Source of the DNA: Pseudidiomarina woesei
Lineage (GTDB): Bacteria; Pseudomonadota; Gammaproteobacteria; Enterobacterales; Alteromonadaceae
Direction: 5' to 3'
Assembly: GCF_001418345.1 (NCBI RefSeq)
Contig: NZ_LIPW01000001.1
Location: 656,429 to 720,428 of the forward strand
DNA: 64,000 nt
Shown here: positions 1-10,666 of the stretch, one piece after another
How the letters are laid out: each line of letters begins with the position of its first letter
How positions within the stretch are numbered: position 1 is the stretch's first letter
Made by a program: the position numbers and the translations under genes
Notes under the pieces: model-generated
Database searches by the model: none
Told to the model about the DNA's origin: nothing
Seen by the model: only the letters and a program-made list of their open reading frames with translations

Positions 1-901
1 ACTGCGCTGAAGCAAACCCGAGAACCCCCTCACCCCCGGCTGTTTTCACTATGGCGTCCCAATCGATGGCAAACTGCTGATCATCGGTAAAGGTCACTTC
101 GACAATTTGTACATCAATCACAACTTGACGTGTTAACCTTTCATTCTGTTGCGCTAAGTAAGCGCGAACCTGAGCAACTTGCTGCGGGTAGTCGCGCACT
201 AGTATTGAAGTAGAGCTCTGATTTATCGTCATTTGTCCATGTTCAGACAGCAGCATGCTGACGGCCTTTTCAAGATCATGCCAAACCGAAAGGTCGTCGC
301 TGCTAAAATTCAAAAATTGTTCGCTCTGATTACTAATAGCTGTGGCTGTAAGCGCGTCATTAGCCGTCATTTGACTTTGTTGCTGGCGGTCACGGTTGCC
401 TAAGAAATAACTGGTGTCACCGGCAATAAAAGCAACATCAAACTCGGCTACTTCAAATTCATGAATGACGACGCTTTCGTCACCCCATTGCAGATGCCAG
501 CGATACCGACTAGCTAGTTTTAGCAGCAATTCTGCAATGGTTCCGTCAAACTGAATAAACACCGCCGCGGTGGCTAGATGTGACTGACTGAAGCGCAAAG
601 TGGTACCACTATTAGCAAATACTTGTTCAAGCAAATTTCCCGCCGCTAACCCTTGTGCGGCTATGCTAACGTGTTGCGCGCTCCAGTCGGGTAGCTGAGC
701 ATGTCGTTCATCCAATGCTGGAACAAAAAACTCATCGCTGTAATGGAGAGCTGAAGCTGTTGCTTGCGGCGCGGACGCACTCTGCTTGAGGTTAGCTAAG
801 CGCTGCTGGGCTTGTCGGTGTTGCTCGAGCAATTGTTCATGAGACAATTGTTGGCAGGCACTCAACAACACAGCAAAAAATACGATAATGAACCGTTGCA
901 T
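1..901 (-). CDS. PilN-family type IVb pilus secretin, lipoprotein (partial, N-terminal 300 residues)
   Basis: This is the N-terminal part of an outer-membrane secretin that would form the exit channel of a type IVb pilus; the C-terminal pore domain lies beyond the window. The product begins with a short hydrophobic signal and a lipobox (LSAC, Cys16), as in lipoprotein secretins of the R64 PilN type. Around residues 230-285 comes a secretin-type periplasmic domain, with the segments ILVRDYPQQV and RQVVIDVQIVEVTF followed by IDWD. The frame stays open to base 1. The ATG at 899-901 shares one base with the TGA of the upstream gene (TGATG), which suggests translational coupling. The partner upstream looks like TcpQ, which supports a Tcp/R64-like pilus system over a PilQ or general secretion secretin. 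The family call is by motif and context; exact subfamily is uncertain. Confidence 0.72.
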   Translation of the reverse strand, partial: MQRFIIVFFAVLLSACQQLSHEQLLEQHRQAQQRLANLKQSASAPQATASALHYSDEFFVPALDERHAQLPDWSAQHVSIAAQGLAAGNLLEQVFANSGTTLRFSQSHLATAAVFIQFDGTIAELLLKLASRYRWHLQWGDESVVIHEFEVAEFDVAFIAGDTSYFLGNRDRQQQSQMTANDALTATAISNQSEQFLNFSSDDLSVWHDLEKAVSMLLSEHGQMTINQSSTSILVRDYPQQVAQVRAYLAQQNERLTRQVVIDVQIVEVTFTDDQQFAIDWDAIVKTAGGEGVLGFASAQ

Positions 902-1335
902 CACAACTCCCCTTGGCTTCGAAATTGATAACTAACAACTGCCGAGCGGTTCGCGTGAACAGTTATTCTAAATTGGTAAGGCTGGGTGATTTTCTCGAGA
1001 ATTTGCTCGGCACTATCAGCGCTCAAGGTGAAGGCCGATGGCCATTGGTAATGAGCCGAAACCTGCCAGTCAACCAAGTCGACCGGGAAGTGCCGTTTAA
1101 GAAACTGCTCAAACTGCGGTTTCAATAGCCCTTGTTGTAAGTGCAGTTGCACGCGCGGTGTGGCTGCAGCCGAATGGCTAGTTTGGTTCGCTCGAGTGGC
1201 TTCAGAGAACACGTAAGCTGGACAAGTCGCGGCGAGCGCCGTTGTAGAAAATGACGCCAACCACAGGCAACTCAGCGCTAAGCTGCTTGTGATGACGTAC
1301 TTATGGGTAACGACCCGGTATGGTTGAGAAACCAT
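901..1335 (-). CDS. TcpQ-like pilus biogenesis protein (exported)
   Basis: A 144-residue exported protein that probably assists a type IVb pilus secretin. An N-terminal hydrophobic stretch (about residues 13-36, ending ALAA) looks like a signal peptide. The second half contains a pattern typical of the TcpQ C-terminal domain: FPVDLVDWQV, then YQWPSAFTLSAD, then ITQPYQFRITVHANR near the end. In Vibrio TcpQ and related proteins this domain helps stabilise or localise the outer-membrane secretin. A strong ribosome binding site (AAGGAGG) sits five bases before the ATG. The gene overlaps the following secretin gene by one base, so the two are surely co-translated. Family recognition is from the motif pattern only. 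Confidence 0.62.
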   Translation of the reverse strand: MVSQPYRVVTHKYVITSSLALSCLWLASFSTTALAATCPAYVFSEATRANQTSHSAAATPRVQLHLQQGLLKPQFEQFLKRHFPVDLVDWQVSAHYQWPSAFTLSADSAEQILEKITQPYQFRITVHANRSAVVSYQFRSQGEL

Positions 1336-1442
1336 GTAACCTCCTTGTTAGCGTGATACCGCGTTCCTTTGCAGTACCCGTTAAATTTAGCGCACCGTAG
1401 TGCCGCTAACAAGGCGGAAACAGATTATAAAACAGAGGGTTA

Positions 1443-4076
1443 TTACTTACGCTTTTTAGCCTCTTGTACGCTCCATTCACCGTCGCGGTAATACGCTTGC
1501 CAACCGGTGGCTTTGCCGTTTACTTCGGTGATCACATATTGTTCTTTGTTCTTGCGACTATAACGCACAATGGCTTCATTGCCGTCGTCGTCTTTTTCAG
1601 GTGCTTCCGCTAAGTAATGGAATTTACTTGGAATGCGATCTTTAAAGCGTTTCAGCTCGCTTACTTTCACCGCACGGGTTTCACGCGAGCGCGGGAACGT
1701 ATTGGCCGACAAAAACACGCCCGAAGCACCATCACGCAACACAAAATAAGCGCTCGAGTCTTCACATGGCAGTTCTGGGAACGGCACGGGGTCTTCCTTC
1801 GGCGGCGCTGGCTGACCGTTTTTCAACAACTTACGAGTGTTTTTACATTCGCTGTTGGTACAATCAAAATACTTCCCAAAACGACCGGTTTTTAACTGCA
1901 TGTCACTGCCGCAACGGTCGCACTCAAGTACTGGGCCGTCGTAGCCTTTAATACGGAATTCGCCCTGTTCAACCACAAAGCCTTCGCACGCTGGGTTGTT
2001 GCCACACACGTGTAATTTACGCTCTTGATCAATCAAGTAACTGTCCATGGCGGTGCCACATTTCGGGCAACGTTTTTTGGCACGCAGCGCCAGTGTTTCG
2101 GCTTCGTCGTCATCGTCTTTCACGCGTACCGCTTCTTCGCCTGGTAACAGGTTCATGGTTTGCGTACAGCGCTCTTTCGGCGGTAACTCATAGCCTGAGC
2201 AGCCCAAAAACACGCCCGTTGACGCTGTGCGAATACCCATTGGGCGCCCGCATTTAGGACATTTAATATCAGTGAGCACCATTTGATTCGGGCGCATACC
2301 GCCCTCTTCTGGCGACATTTCTGCTTGCTGTAATTTAGCGCTGAAATCTTCGTAAAACTTGTCTAATGTCGCTTTCCAGTTACGTTGGCCTTCAGCAATT
2401 TCGTCCAACGCCTGTTCCATGTCGGCAGTGAAGCTGTAATTCAGCAACCTTGGGAAATTATCAACTAAGCGGTCATTAACAATCTCACCCATTTTTTCGG
2501 CATAAAAACGACGGTTTTCAACCCGCACATAGCCGCGATCTTGAATGGTTGAAATAATGGACGCATAAGTTGATGGGCGACCGATACCGCGTTTTTCAAG
2601 CTCTTTCACTAACGAGGCTTCGCTAAAGCGCGCCGGCGGCTTGGTAAAATGTTGTTGTGGGTCAAGCTGCTGCAACGACAATACTTCGCCTGGTTTTACG
2701 TCAGGTAGTGTGGCGTCCTCGTTGTTTTTAGAGCCTGCTGGCGGTTGCACCTTGGTCCAACCGGCAAAGCGCAATACACGACCGCGCGCACGCAGCTCAT
2801 AGTCACCCGCTTGCACCGAAATGGTGGTGGCATCGTATTGCGCTGGCGTCATTTGGCACGCCACAAATTGGCGCCAAATCAATTCATACAAACGCTGCGC
2901 ATCGCGCTCCATATCTTTTAACTGTTCTGACTTTACCGTCACGCTCGAAGGACGAATGGCTTCGTGGGCTTCTTGCGCGTTTTGCTTCGAGCCATAAACA
3001 TTAGGTTTAGCAGGTAAATAATCGCTACCGTAGTGTTTACCAATGTAGTCACGACACGTTGCTACTGCTTCTTGGCTCAAGTTGGTTGAGTCGGTACGCA
3101 TGTAGGTAATATGGCCCGCTTCATACAAGCGCTGAGCCAACATCATGGTCTTTTTCACACCAAAACCTAAGCGCGTACTTGCGGCTTGTTGCAAAGTCGA
3201 AGTAATAAACGGAGCCGATGGGCGGCTGCTGGTGGGCTTATCTTCGCGATCAATGACTTTGTATTGGGCAGCCTTCAATAATGCCACAGCGGCGTCAGCA
3301 GCGGCCTTATCACCGATTTTTATCGCCTTACCAAGGTGCTTATGCACCTGCATGCGCAGTTCATCTTGGGCTTGGGTGTTTAAGTCGGCAAAAATATCCC
3401 AGTATTCTTCGGGTACAAAGGCTTTTATTTCACGTTCGCGCTCAACCACCAAACGCACAGCGACCGACTGCACACGGCCAGCCGACAAACCACGAGCAAT
3501 TTTTTTCCACAACAGCGGTGACACCATAAAGCCCACCACGCGGTCTAGAAAACGACGTGTCTGCTGTGCATTCACTCGGTCAACGTTCAATGCTGCTGGC
3601 TTTGAAAAGGCTTCTTGAATGGCTTTTTTGGTAATTTCATTAAATACCACGCGCTGAAACCGGCTATCATCGCCGCCAATCAACTCACGCAAGTGCCATG
3701 CTATAGCTTCCCCTTCGCGGTCCAAATCCGTTGCGAGGTATACGGCGTCTGCCTTGGCTGCTAATTTTTTTAATTCAGCTACAACTTTTTCTTTGCCGGG
3801 CAATACTTCGTAATGCGCTTCCCAACCATGCTGGGGGTCTATACCCATGCGCGCCACTAGCTTTTGGAATTCGCGCTCTTGCCGGTATGCCTCTTTTTGC
3901 TCCGGCGACATTTTGCGAACTTCTGCTGGCGGTTTTGTTTTTACGGTGGCCGTCGAGCGCGTTGGCAGGTCACGCACGTGCCCCACACTGGATTTCACCA
4001 CGAAATCATTGCCTAAATATTTATTAATTGTCTTCGCCTTGGCTGGCGACTCGACAATAACTAACGCTTTTGCCAT
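1443..4076 (-). CDS. topA: DNA topoisomerase I (type IA)
   Basis: Relaxes negatively supercoiled DNA by cutting and rejoining one strand. The 877-residue protein starts with the TOPRIM domain ([14 protein letters not shown], later the [13 protein letters not shown] acidic motif). The catalytic tyrosine is Tyr325 in the sequence next to [10 protein letters not shown]. The C-terminal third carries three four-cysteine zinc-binding modules ([18 protein letters not shown] and CDRCGSDMQ starts) and a basic tail ending KKRK. Length fits the Escherichia coli enzyme (865). The start gives [13 protein letters not shown], the normal N terminus. It stands as a single gene between the pilus pair downstream and the divergent astB. 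Confidence 0.98.
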   Translation of the reverse strand: MAKALVIVESPAKAKTINKYLGNDFVVKSSVGHVRDLPTRSTATVKTKPPAEVRKMSPEQKEAYRQEREFQKLVARMGIDPQHGWEAHYEVLPGKEKVVAELKKLAAKADAVYLATDLDREGEAIAWHLRELIGGDDSRFQRVVFNEITKKAIQEAFSKPAALNVDRVNAQQTRRFLDRVVGFMVSPLLWKKIARGLSAGRVQSVAVRLVVEREREIKAFVPEEYWDIFADLNTQAQDELRMQVHKHLGKAIKIGDKAAADAAVALLKAAQYKVIDREDKPTSSRPSAPFITSTLQQAASTRLGFGVKKTMMLAQRLYEAGHITYMRTDSTNLSQEAVATCRDYIGKHYGSDYLPAKPNVYGSKQNAQEAHEAIRPSSVTVKSEQLKDMERDAQRLYELIWRQFVACQMTPAQYDATTISVQAGDYELRARGRVLRFAGWTKVQPPAGSKNNEDATLPDVKPGEVLSLQQLDPQQHFTKPPARFSEASLVKELEKRGIGRPSTYASIISTIQDRGYVRVENRRFYAEKMGEIVNDRLVDNFPRLLNYSFTADMEQALDEIAEGQRNWKATLDKFYEDFSAKLQQAEMSPEEGGMRPNQMVLTDIKCPKCGRPMGIRTASTGVFLGCSGYELPPKERCTQTMNLLPGEEAVRVKDDDDEAETLALRAKKRCPKCGTAMDSYLIDQERKLHVCGNNPACEGFVVEQGEFRIKGYDGPVLECDRCGSDMQLKTGRFGKYFDCTNSECKNTRKLLKNGQPAPPKEDPVPFPELPCEDSSAYFVLRDGASGVFLSANTFPRSRETRAVKVSELKRFKDRIPSKFHYLAEAPEKDDDGNEAIVRYSRKNKEQYVITEVNGKATGWQAYYRDGEWSVQEAKKRK

Positions 4077-4159
4077 GCGACTCTCTTTCTATCCGTAAGC
4101 TGTGGGATTCTTTTTTTAGATATATCTGTTCTATTCGTATGAAACAACCATTGAAAGCA

Positions 4160-4181
4160 AAAATCATAAAAATACGATTTT
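4160..4181. promoter_or_regulatory. inverted repeat in the topA-astB intergenic region
   Basis: AAAATCRTA and TAYGATTTT arms face each other around four A residues in the 244-bp divergent gap between topA and astB. This could be an operator or a curved AT-rich segment. It does not match the E. coli ArgR box, so no regulator is named. Confidence 0.25.
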
Positions 4182-4269
4182 GTCTCATATCCATGCAGAT
4201 CTATGGCGCCCACTCATCAGGCCAGTAAAATCAAGGGTTTCAGCACTTACACCAAAGCCAACTTGCGGG

Positions 4270-4275
4270 TATAAT
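4270..4275 (+). promoter_or_regulatory. candidate -10 element of astB
   Basis: A perfect TATAAT lies 45 bases before the astB ATG. The hexamer 17 bases upstream (TTACAC) is a poor -35, so activation by a regulator is likely if this promoter is used. The ribosome binding site GGAGG at 4306-4310 is ten bases before the ATG. Confidence 0.4.
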
Positions 4276-4320
4276 AGCCAACAAATAAAAGCTTGCAACT
4301 GCAATGGAGGTTATTTCCGC

Positions 4321-5658
4321 ATGCGTCACTATGAAGTGAATTTCGATGGCCTAGTTGGCCCAACCCACAATTATGCCGGGCTGTCGTTCGGAAACGTTGC
4401 TTCATTAAGCAATGCAAAATCAACCTCAAGCCCGAAATCTGCAGCTAAGCAGGGCTTGGCGAAAATGAAAGCCTTGCACGACATGGGTATGGTACAAGGG
4501 GTACTCGCCCCGCAAGAACGCCCAGACGTTACTACCTTACGCCGTTTAGGCTTCACCGGTTCAGATGGCGAGGTTTTAGCCAAAGCCGCTCAACAAGCGC
4601 CGCAAATTTTTCAAGCGGTGTGCTCGGCGTCAAGCATGTGGACTGCAAACGCCGCGACTGTATCACCCGGTGCCGATACCGCCAACGGAAAAGTGCATTT
4701 CACGCCAGCGAATTTGACCAATAAGTTTCATCGGTCATTAGAGCCACAAACCAGTGGCCGTATTTTGCAAGCCATGTTTAACAACGGTCGCTATTTTGAG
4801 CACCACACCCATTTACCAGACAATGAACATTTTGGCGATGAAGGCGCGGCCAATCATACGCGTTTGTGCAGCAACTATGGTCACGCTGGGGTAGAAATTT
4901 TCACCTTTGGTCGTTATGCCTTTGACAGCAGCATGCCGGCGCCCAAAAAATACCCTGCCCGCCAAACCTTTGAAGCCTCACAAGCAATTGCCCGCTTGCA
5001 TGGTTTGAGTGACGATAACACCGTTTACATTCAGCAAAATCCGGATGTGATCGATCAAGGCGTGTTCCACAACGATGTGATTGCTGTCGGTAATCAAAAT
5101 GTGCTGTTCTACCATGAGCAAGCGTTTTTAGACACCGAAGCGAAATTAGCTGAAATTCAGCGCAAGTTCGGCGACGAACCTGTACATTTCATTGAAGTTA
5201 AAACCAGTGAAGTGTCGGTTGAAGACGCCGTGCAAACCTATTTGTTTAACACCCAGTTGCTAACGCTTGATAACGGCCACATGGCCATTATTGCGCCAAC
5301 CGAGTGTCAAGAAAACCCACGCGTTGCGGCCTATTTAGCCGAGCTTGTAACGCGCAACACGCCAATTCGCCAAGTGCATTACTTTGACGTTAAACAAAGC
5401 ATGCGTAACGGCGGTGGCCCAGCTTGTTTGCGTTTACGCGTGGCACTGAATGACACCGAACTCGCAGCCGTTAACCCAGCAGTGGTGATGAACGAAACTT
5501 TGTTTGCGCGTTTAAACCAATGGGTTGATAAACACTACCGTGACGAGCTGAGCGTGGATGACTTACGTGACCCACAATTATTGACCGAATCGCGTACAGC
5601 GCTCGACGAGCTCACGCAAATTCTTAAATTAGGCTCGGTATACCCGTTCCAGCTTTAA
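4321..5658 (+). CDS. astB: N-succinylarginine dihydrolase
   Basis: Second enzyme of the arginine succinyltransferase pathway: hydrolyses N2-succinylarginine to succinylornithine, ammonia and CO2, in the cytoplasm. The 445-residue product starts [20 protein letters not shown], the standard family N terminus, and carries the catalytic cysteine Cys369 in the motif [11 protein letters not shown]. The open frame runs further upstream to 4180, but that extension has no family similarity and the ATG at 4321 has a GGAGG site ten bases before it. In E. coli astB sits inside astCADBE; here it stands alone, flanked by topA and purF on the other strand. The remaining ast genes must be elsewhere if the pathway is complete. 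Confidence 0.96.
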   Translation: MRHYEVNFDGLVGPTHNYAGLSFGNVASLSNAKSTSSPKSAAKQGLAKMKALHDMGMVQGVLAPQERPDVTTLRRLGFTGSDGEVLAKAAQQAPQIFQAVCSASSMWTANAATVSPGADTANGKVHFTPANLTNKFHRSLEPQTSGRILQAMFNNGRYFEHHTHLPDNEHFGDEGAANHTRLCSNYGHAGVEIFTFGRYAFDSSMPAPKKYPARQTFEASQAIARLHGLSDDNTVYIQQNPDVIDQGVFHNDVIAVGNQNVLFYHEQAFLDTEAKLAEIQRKFGDEPVHFIEVKTSEVSVEDAVQTYLFNTQLLTLDNGHMAIIAPTECQENPRVAAYLAELVTRNTPIRQVHYFDVKQSMRNGGGPACLRLRVALNDTELAAVNPAVVMNETLFARLNQWVDKHYRDELSVDDLRDPQLLTESRTALDELTQILKLGSVYPFQL

Positions 5659-5676
5659 TTTGTCGCGCCTCATACG

Positions 5677-5709
5677 AAAAAACGCGCATCAATTGATGCG
5701 CGTTTTTTT
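5677..5709. terminator. symmetric (bidirectional) rho-independent terminator between astB and purF
   Basis: A perfect palindrome: six A, then ACGCGCATC, a central AATT, and the mirror arm followed by a T run. It has A and T tracts on both sides, so it can end both convergent transcripts, astB (+) and purF (-). Confidence 0.9.
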
Positions 5710-5725
5710 ATGCCTTTTCGCTAAG

Positions 5726-7240
5726 TTACTCGTCTTCGTTGTGCAACTCTAAATTAGCGTCTTCACTTTGATCACCGCCGTGGCGTGCGACATCATTACG
5801 CGCAGCGTCTAAGCGATCAAGATAACTTTGGTTAATGTCGCCGGTTATATACTGGCCGTTAAATACGGAGGTTTCAAAACGCTTAATTTCTGGGTTTTCT
5901 TGCTGTACGGCCGCAATTAAATCATCCAGTTCCTGATAAATAAGCCCATCGGCTTTAATTAAGTCGTTTATTTCCGACGCCTCACGGCCATGACCAATCA
6001 GCTCATTGGCGCTTGGCATATCAATACCATAAACGTTCGGGAAGCGAATTTCTGGTGCCGCCGAGGCAAAATACACTTTCTTGGCACCGGCCTCGCGGGC
6101 CATTTCTATAATTTGCTCAGACGTGGTGCCGCGCACAATAGAGTCATCCACCAACAACACGTTCTTGCCACGAAACTCAGCGCTAATTGCATTCAATTTA
6201 CGACGTACTGATTTACGGCGTTGCGTTTGCCCAGGCATGATAAACGTACGGCCAATATAGCGGTTTTTCACAAACCCTTGGCGGTATGGCAAATCAAGCA
6301 GGTTAGCCATTTCTAAAGCGATATCACAGCTGGTTTCAGGAATTGGAATAACCACATCAATGTCTAAATGCGCGTAATCGCGCTTAATTTTTTCACCCAA
6401 CATGCGCCCCATGTTCACCCGTGACGCATACACCGAAATTTTATCGATAAACGAGTCTGGGCGGGCAAAATAAACATATTCAAATATGCACGGGCAATGC
6501 TGCGGGTTATCGGCACACTGGCGTGAAAATAGCTCGCCATCTTCAGAAATATAAATGGCTTCACCTGGCTCTACGTCACGAACATATTTAAAGCCGGTAC
6601 CGTCTACCGCAACGCTTTCTGACGCCACGATGTACTCATTGCCTTGGGCAGTTTCGCGCATACCTAATACCAGCGGGCGAATGCCCCACGGGTCACGGAA
6701 CGCCACAATACCGTGCCCAATAATCATGGCCACGACCGCGTAAGCACCGCGAATTTGACGATGGACGCGAGCGACTGTCGCGAATACGTCTTCTGGCGTT
6801 AAGCTTAAGCTTTCTTGTTGATAAAGTTCGTGGGCAAATACGTTGAGTAAAATTTCAGAGTCAGAGGTGGTGTTAATGTGGCGGCGGGCTTTAGCGAATA
6901 ACTGCTCTTGCAGTTCTTGCGCATTCGTTAAGTTACCGTTGTGGGCCATGGCAATACCAAATGGCGAGTTCACATAAAACGGTTGCGCTTCAGCGGAGCT
7001 CGAACTACCGGCGGTTGGGTAGCGGACATGACCAATGCCAATGCGCCCCTGTAAGCGATGCATATGCCGCGTATGAAATACGTCACGCACCAAGCCATTT
7101 GCTTTTCGCAATCGCAAGGTGCCGTTGTCGACAGTCATAATACCCGCAGCATCTTGACCACGATGCTGTAACATCGTTAAACCATCGTATAACGCCTGAT
7201 TAACTGGGTCTTTACCAACAATTCCAACAATGCCACACAT
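5726..7240 (-). CDS. purF: amidophosphoribosyltransferase
   Basis: First committed step of purine synthesis: transfers the amide nitrogen of glutamine to PRPP giving phosphoribosylamine. The 504-residue protein begins MCGIVGIVG, so Cys2 becomes the N-terminal nucleophile of the glutaminase domain; [10 protein letters not shown] follows. The C-terminal phosphoribosyltransferase domain has the PRPP loop [14 protein letters not shown] at about residues 360-375. Length matches E. coli PurF (505). The gene follows cvpA by 14 bases at the end of the nine-gene block, the same cvpA-purF pair as in E. coli. The terminator at 5677-5709 closes it. Confidence 0.98.
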   Translation of the reverse strand: MCGIVGIVGKDPVNQALYDGLTMLQHRGQDAAGIMTVDNGTLRLRKANGLVRDVFHTRHMHRLQGRIGIGHVRYPTAGSSSSAEAQPFYVNSPFGIAMAHNGNLTNAQELQEQLFAKARRHINTTSDSEILLNVFAHELYQQESLSLTPEDVFATVARVHRQIRGAYAVVAMIIGHGIVAFRDPWGIRPLVLGMRETAQGNEYIVASESVAVDGTGFKYVRDVEPGEAIYISEDGELFSRQCADNPQHCPCIFEYVYFARPDSFIDKISVYASRVNMGRMLGEKIKRDYAHLDIDVVIPIPETSCDIALEMANLLDLPYRQGFVKNRYIGRTFIMPGQTQRRKSVRRKLNAISAEFRGKNVLLVDDSIVRGTTSEQIIEMAREAGAKKVYFASAAPEIRFPNVYGIDMPSANELIGHGREASEINDLIKADGLIYQELDDLIAAVQQENPEIKRFETSVFNGQYITGDINQSYLDRLDAARNDVARHGGDQSEDANLELHNEDE

Positions 7241-7254
7241 GAACTACAACCTCA

Positions 7255-7755
7255 TTAAACACGTTCAGGTAAGAAACTTGACGTTTTCTGCAAGTACTCA
7301 AAAAACCATTCAATCACCACACCAAAGTGTGGGATTAATAACGAATCAGTCCACCAAGGCTCATCGGAGAAACCGGTAAACGAATCCAGAAAGAACAACA
7401 CCGCAGCGACAATAAGTACTCCCCGAAGAGCACCAAATACCGCACCGAGTACTTTATCGGTGCCGCTTAAACCGGTGGTTTCAACTAGCCGGCCAATTAG
7501 GTAATTCACCACCGCGCCAACAATCAGCGTTGCAATAAATAACGCACTGACAGCAGCTGCATTACGCAACATGTCTTCTTCAATGCCGGTAAAATACACA
7601 GCAAGATCTTGGTAAAACAATTTCGCGATAAAAAAAGCCGCAATCCAAATAGCTAACGACAACGCTTCTTTGACAAAACCACGAGTTAAACTAATTAGCG
7701 TTGAGAGGCCAATAATCACTAAAATTGCAATATCTATCCAAAGCATGTATCGCAT
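7255..7755 (-). CDS. cvpA: CvpA family inner-membrane protein
   Basis: A 166-residue integral membrane protein with about four hydrophobic segments (around residues 4-22, 25-47, 62-86 and 101-122). The family is linked to colicin V production and to envelope stress or bile resistance; its molecular activity is not settled. The N terminus WIDIAILVIIGLSTLISLTRGFVKE contains the typical family pattern of a first helix followed by RGFVKE. It lies between dedD and purF exactly as in E. coli, 14 bases ahead of purF, and is probably co-transcribed with it. Confidence 0.93.
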   Translation of the reverse strand: MRYMLWIDIAILVIIGLSTLISLTRGFVKEALSLAIWIAAFFIAKLFYQDLAVYFTGIEEDMLRNAAAVSALFIATLIVGAVVNYLIGRLVETTGLSGTDKVLGAVFGALRGVLIVAAVLFFLDSFTGFSDEPWWTDSLLIPHFGVVIEWFFEYLQKTSSFLPERV

Positions 7756-7841
7756 TCCCTAGCTAGTTTAAATTTCGGGCGGATTGTATCAGAAAGCCAT
7801 AGTATTTGCGCCAAAAAACTTAGCACTGAATTATCTTTCTG

Positions 7842-8396
7842 TTAGGGTTCGTAACGGCGCAACTGGCCATTGAGGTTTGTCAGATTTTTCAGTTTGGGTA
7901 GCATAAGCTCTAACTCAGACTTTACCAAACTAGGGCCTACCAACACTTTACTTGCTGGCCCGCTGCTGGTTTTTATGGGTTCTGCATAAGCTGTATAGCC
8001 TGCTTCGCGCAACTGTTTGAGTAAGCGCTCAACTGAAGCCTGATTGCTAAACACCCCCAATTGAATAACCCAACCTGGCTCAGTCACCGCGGCTTGGGTT
8101 GGTTTGATCTGCTCAACCTCCTGACGCGACTCGGCAATGTTTTGTTCGCTTAGTTGTGGGGCTTCTTCGGCATCAATTTCTACCGTTTCAATGTTGTCTA
8201 ACGATGGCGGCAAGTCGCGAGCCGGAATTTCTTGTACCGCCTGCTCGGCTACTTCCACTTCTGGTTGCAATGGAATGGTTTCAAATGACTCTTGCTGTTG
8301 CTGTGGTTTACCATCAAGCAGCTCAGGCAAGATAATAACGGCAAGAGCAATAAGAATAATACTTCCGACTAAGCGATTCTGTAATTGCGAGGCCAT
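7842..8396 (-). CDS. dedD: SPOR-domain septal protein (DedD-like)
   Basis: A 184-residue bitopic membrane protein: one N-terminal membrane helix (about residues 9-25, IILIALAVIILPELL), an acidic glutamine-rich linker, and a C-terminal SPOR domain (about 105-183, starting GWVIQLGVFSNQASVERLL). SPOR domains bind denuded peptidoglycan at the division site, so a role in cell constriction is expected. E. coli DedD (220 residues) has the same layout and the same place between folC and cvpA. The gene begins three bases after the folC stop, so it is co-transcribed and probably translationally coupled. Confidence 0.9.
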   Translation of the reverse strand: MASQLQNRLVGSIILIALAVIILPELLDGKPQQQQESFETIPLQPEVEVAEQAVQEIPARDLPPSLDNIETVEIDAEEAPQLSEQNIAESRQEVEQIKPTQAAVTEPGWVIQLGVFSNQASVERLLKQLREAGYTAYAEPIKTSSGPASKVLVGPSLVKSELELMLPKLKNLTNLNGQLRRYEP

Positions 8397-8399
8397 GAA

Positions 8400-9698
8400 T
8401 TACTCCGTGGTTGGAATTTTGCCTACAGTGTAAAACGAGCCGCACACCAATACTAGTGGCGGTGTCGCGTGTGGCTGTTGTTGTATGTACGCAGCTGCAT
8501 CTTGTTGCGCTTGCGCATAGGCTGCAGCAACGTTGTCAAAACAGCCGGCAGCCTCTGCCTGTGCAGGCTTTTGCTCAAGCAATTGTGCGCTGCTAGCACC
8601 TCGTGGCTCGGTTAAGCTGGCGAAATACCATCGGTTCACAGCCGGTGAAAGCGCAGCTAATGTGCCCTTGATATCTTTGTCATGCAACATGCCCACTACC
8701 GCAAAAACCGGCCGTTGAGGATAACGCAAGGCTATTGCCTGGGTTAAAAATTCTGCGGCGTGAGGGTTATGTGCAACATCAAGTAAAGTGTCGGCTGGGT
8801 GATGGGTGTTGGCAGCAAGAAATTGCAAACGGCCCTGCTCTCGGGCTTTTTCTAACCCAGCACGTATGGCTTTATCAGACACTGGTAAGTCACTGGCGGC
8901 AAGCGCGGCTATTGCCGTGGCCGCATTGGGCAAAGGCAGTTGTGGCAGCGGTAAATTGTTCAGCACGGTATCGTGATTTCTAAATTGCCAAGTATTATCG
9001 GCTGTCAGCCGATAGTGAAAATCTTTACCCACCTGCTGCAGCATAACTCCTTGCTGCTTCGCCGTCGCCGCAACCTCGGCCGGAAAATTCGGTTCACCAC
9101 AAATAGCTGGGCGAGCGGGCCGAAAAATACCCGCTTTCTCGCGCGCAATTCCGGTATGGTCGCTCCCCAAAAAACCTATGTGATCAATGCCCACGCTGGT
9201 CAATAGGGCAACGTCGGCGTCGACAATATTCACCGCGTCTAAACGCCCACCTAGGCCGACTTCTAAAATCCAAGCGTCAAGTTCATGCTGCTGCATTAAA
9301 TACAGCGCGGCTAAGGTACCGAACTCGAAATAAGTTAAAGAAATATCGCCCCGCGCTCGCTCAATAGTAGCAAACGCCGCTACATGGTCAGCGTCGGCCA
9401 GCATATTGCCATTAATACGTACGCGTTCATTGTAAACGTTCAAATGCGGGGAAATATAAACGCCGGTTTGGTAATCAGCTTCACGCAACATGGTTTCCAG
9501 ATAACGCACACTGGAGCCCTTGCCGTTGGTGCCGGCCACAGTGAACACTTCTGCACGAGTTTGCGTTAATCGTAAGCGATTGGCTACCTCACGAACGCGA
9601 TCAAGCCCCATATCAATCGCACTGGGGTGCAGCTGCTCTAAATAAGTCAGCCAGGCTTGAAGCCCGGCTGATTGAGAAGGAGGCGAGATACTGGCCAT
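8400..9698 (-). CDS. folC: bifunctional folylpolyglutamate synthase / dihydrofolate synthase
   Basis: Adds L-glutamate to dihydropteroate and then builds polyglutamate tails on folates, using ATP. The 432-residue protein contains the Mur-ligase type ATP loop VAGTNGKGSSV near residue 54, the DHIGFLGSD segment and the C-terminal domain with LLDVAHNPHAAEFL. Length matches E. coli FolC (422). It sits three bases from accD upstream and three from dedD downstream, the conserved accD-folC-dedD order. Confidence 0.97.
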   Translation of the reverse strand: MASISPPSQSAGLQAWLTYLEQLHPSAIDMGLDRVREVANRLRLTQTRAEVFTVAGTNGKGSSVRYLETMLREADYQTGVYISPHLNVYNERVRINGNMLADADHVAAFATIERARGDISLTYFEFGTLAALYLMQQHELDAWILEVGLGGRLDAVNIVDADVALLTSVGIDHIGFLGSDHTGIAREKAGIFRPARPAICGEPNFPAEVAATAKQQGVMLQQVGKDFHYRLTADNTWQFRNHDTVLNNLPLPQLPLPNAATAIAALAASDLPVSDKAIRAGLEKAREQGRLQFLAANTHHPADTLLDVAHNPHAAEFLTQAIALRYPQRPVFAVVGMLHDKDIKGTLAALSPAVNRWYFASLTEPRGASSAQLLEQKPAQAEAAGCFDNVAAAYAQAQQDAAAYIQQQPHATPPLVLVCGSFYTVGKIPTTE

Positions 9699-9701
9699 AG
9701 G

Positions 9702-10565
9702 TTAATATTCGTCAGCAACGGCCGGTAAATGCTGAAACTTCGCCAACAATGCTGCAATGCGGTTACGCATTTGGCGCCGATCGACAATCATGTCAACCGC
9801 ACCGTGGTCAAGCAAGAACTCAGCGCGCTGAAAGCCTTCTGGCAAGGTTTCCCGAACGGTTTGTTCAATAACACGTGGCCCCGCGAAACCAATCAGTGCT
9901 TTCGGCTCAGCAATATTAATATCACCGAGCATGGCTAAACTGGCTGACACCCCACCCATGGTTGGGTCGGTCAGCACAGAAATAAATGGAATGCCTTCTT
10001 CGCTCATACGCGCCAAAGCAGCGGATGTTTTCGCCATTTGCATCAGCGACAACAGGGCTTCTTGCATACGTGCACCGCCTGAAGCAGAGAAGCAAATTAA
10101 CGGAATACGTTCACGCAAGCACACTTCGGCCGCTTTCACAAAACGAGCGCCAACCACCGATGCCATCGAGCCGCCCATAAATTCAAATTCAAAGGCAACA
10201 GCCACCACGGGCATGCCCTTTAGGCGCCCCTTTTGGGCCACTAAAGCGTCTTTTTCGCCGGTTGCTTTTTGTGCCGCCGCAATGCGGTCTTTGTATTTTT
10301 TTGAGTCGCGGAATTTCAGCACGTCTTTAGGTTCAAGATCTGCGCCAATTTCTTCACCGCGCCCATCATCCAAAAAGTTCTTCAGCCGAAGGCGAGCAGA
10401 TACACGCATGTGATGATCGCATTTAGGGCAGACATTGAGGCTACGCTCTAAGTCAGCGCTATATAAAATAGCATCACAACTGGTGCATTTCGCCCACACC
10501 CCTTCTGGGATGTTCCGACGTTTATTGCTTTTTGGCTTTGCAAGAATTCGCTCTATCCAGCTCAT
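9702..10565 (-). CDS. accD: acetyl-CoA carboxylase carboxyltransferase subunit beta
   Basis: Beta half of the carboxyltransferase that moves CO2 from carboxybiotin to acetyl-CoA, producing malonyl-CoA for fatty acid synthesis. At 287 residues it is slightly shorter than E. coli AccD (304). The N-terminal zinc ribbon is visible as CTSCDAIL followed by CPKCDHHM (residues about 27-52). The crotonase-type core includes [19 protein letters not shown] and [11 protein letters not shown]. Partner accA is not in this window. It precedes folC by three bases. Confidence 0.97.
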   Translation of the reverse strand: MSWIERILAKPKSNKRRNIPEGVWAKCTSCDAILYSADLERSLNVCPKCDHHMRVSARLRLKNFLDDGRGEEIGADLEPKDVLKFRDSKKYKDRIAAAQKATGEKDALVAQKGRLKGMPVVAVAFEFEFMGGSMASVVGARFVKAAEVCLRERIPLICFSASGGARMQEALLSLMQMAKTSAALARMSEEGIPFISVLTDPTMGGVSASLAMLGDINIAEPKALIGFAGPRVIEQTVRETLPEGFQRAEFLLDHGAVDMIVDRRQMRNRIAALLAKFQHLPAVADEY

Positions 10566-10666
10566 AAATTTCCGTCATTAACTCATTCGTTAGGGTGGCT
10601 ATTAAAGCACATTCATCGCCATCAGTTTAGCAAAAAGTGGTCTTATAAGTCAGCTGCCGTTTTGGC

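Noticed and set aside
4180-4320. 47-codon N-terminal extension of astB
   Set aside because: It lacks family similarity and covers the probable promoter; the ATG at 4321 has a good ribosome site and the standard N terminus.
4077-4320. ArgR box upstream of astB
   Set aside because: No pair of TGAATnnnnATTCA-type half-sites was found; the inverted repeat at 4160 has another sequence.
7756-7841. PurR operator upstream of cvpA-purF
   Set aside because: No sequence close to ACGCAAACGTTTnCnT was seen; only a short TTTGCGCC stretch is present.
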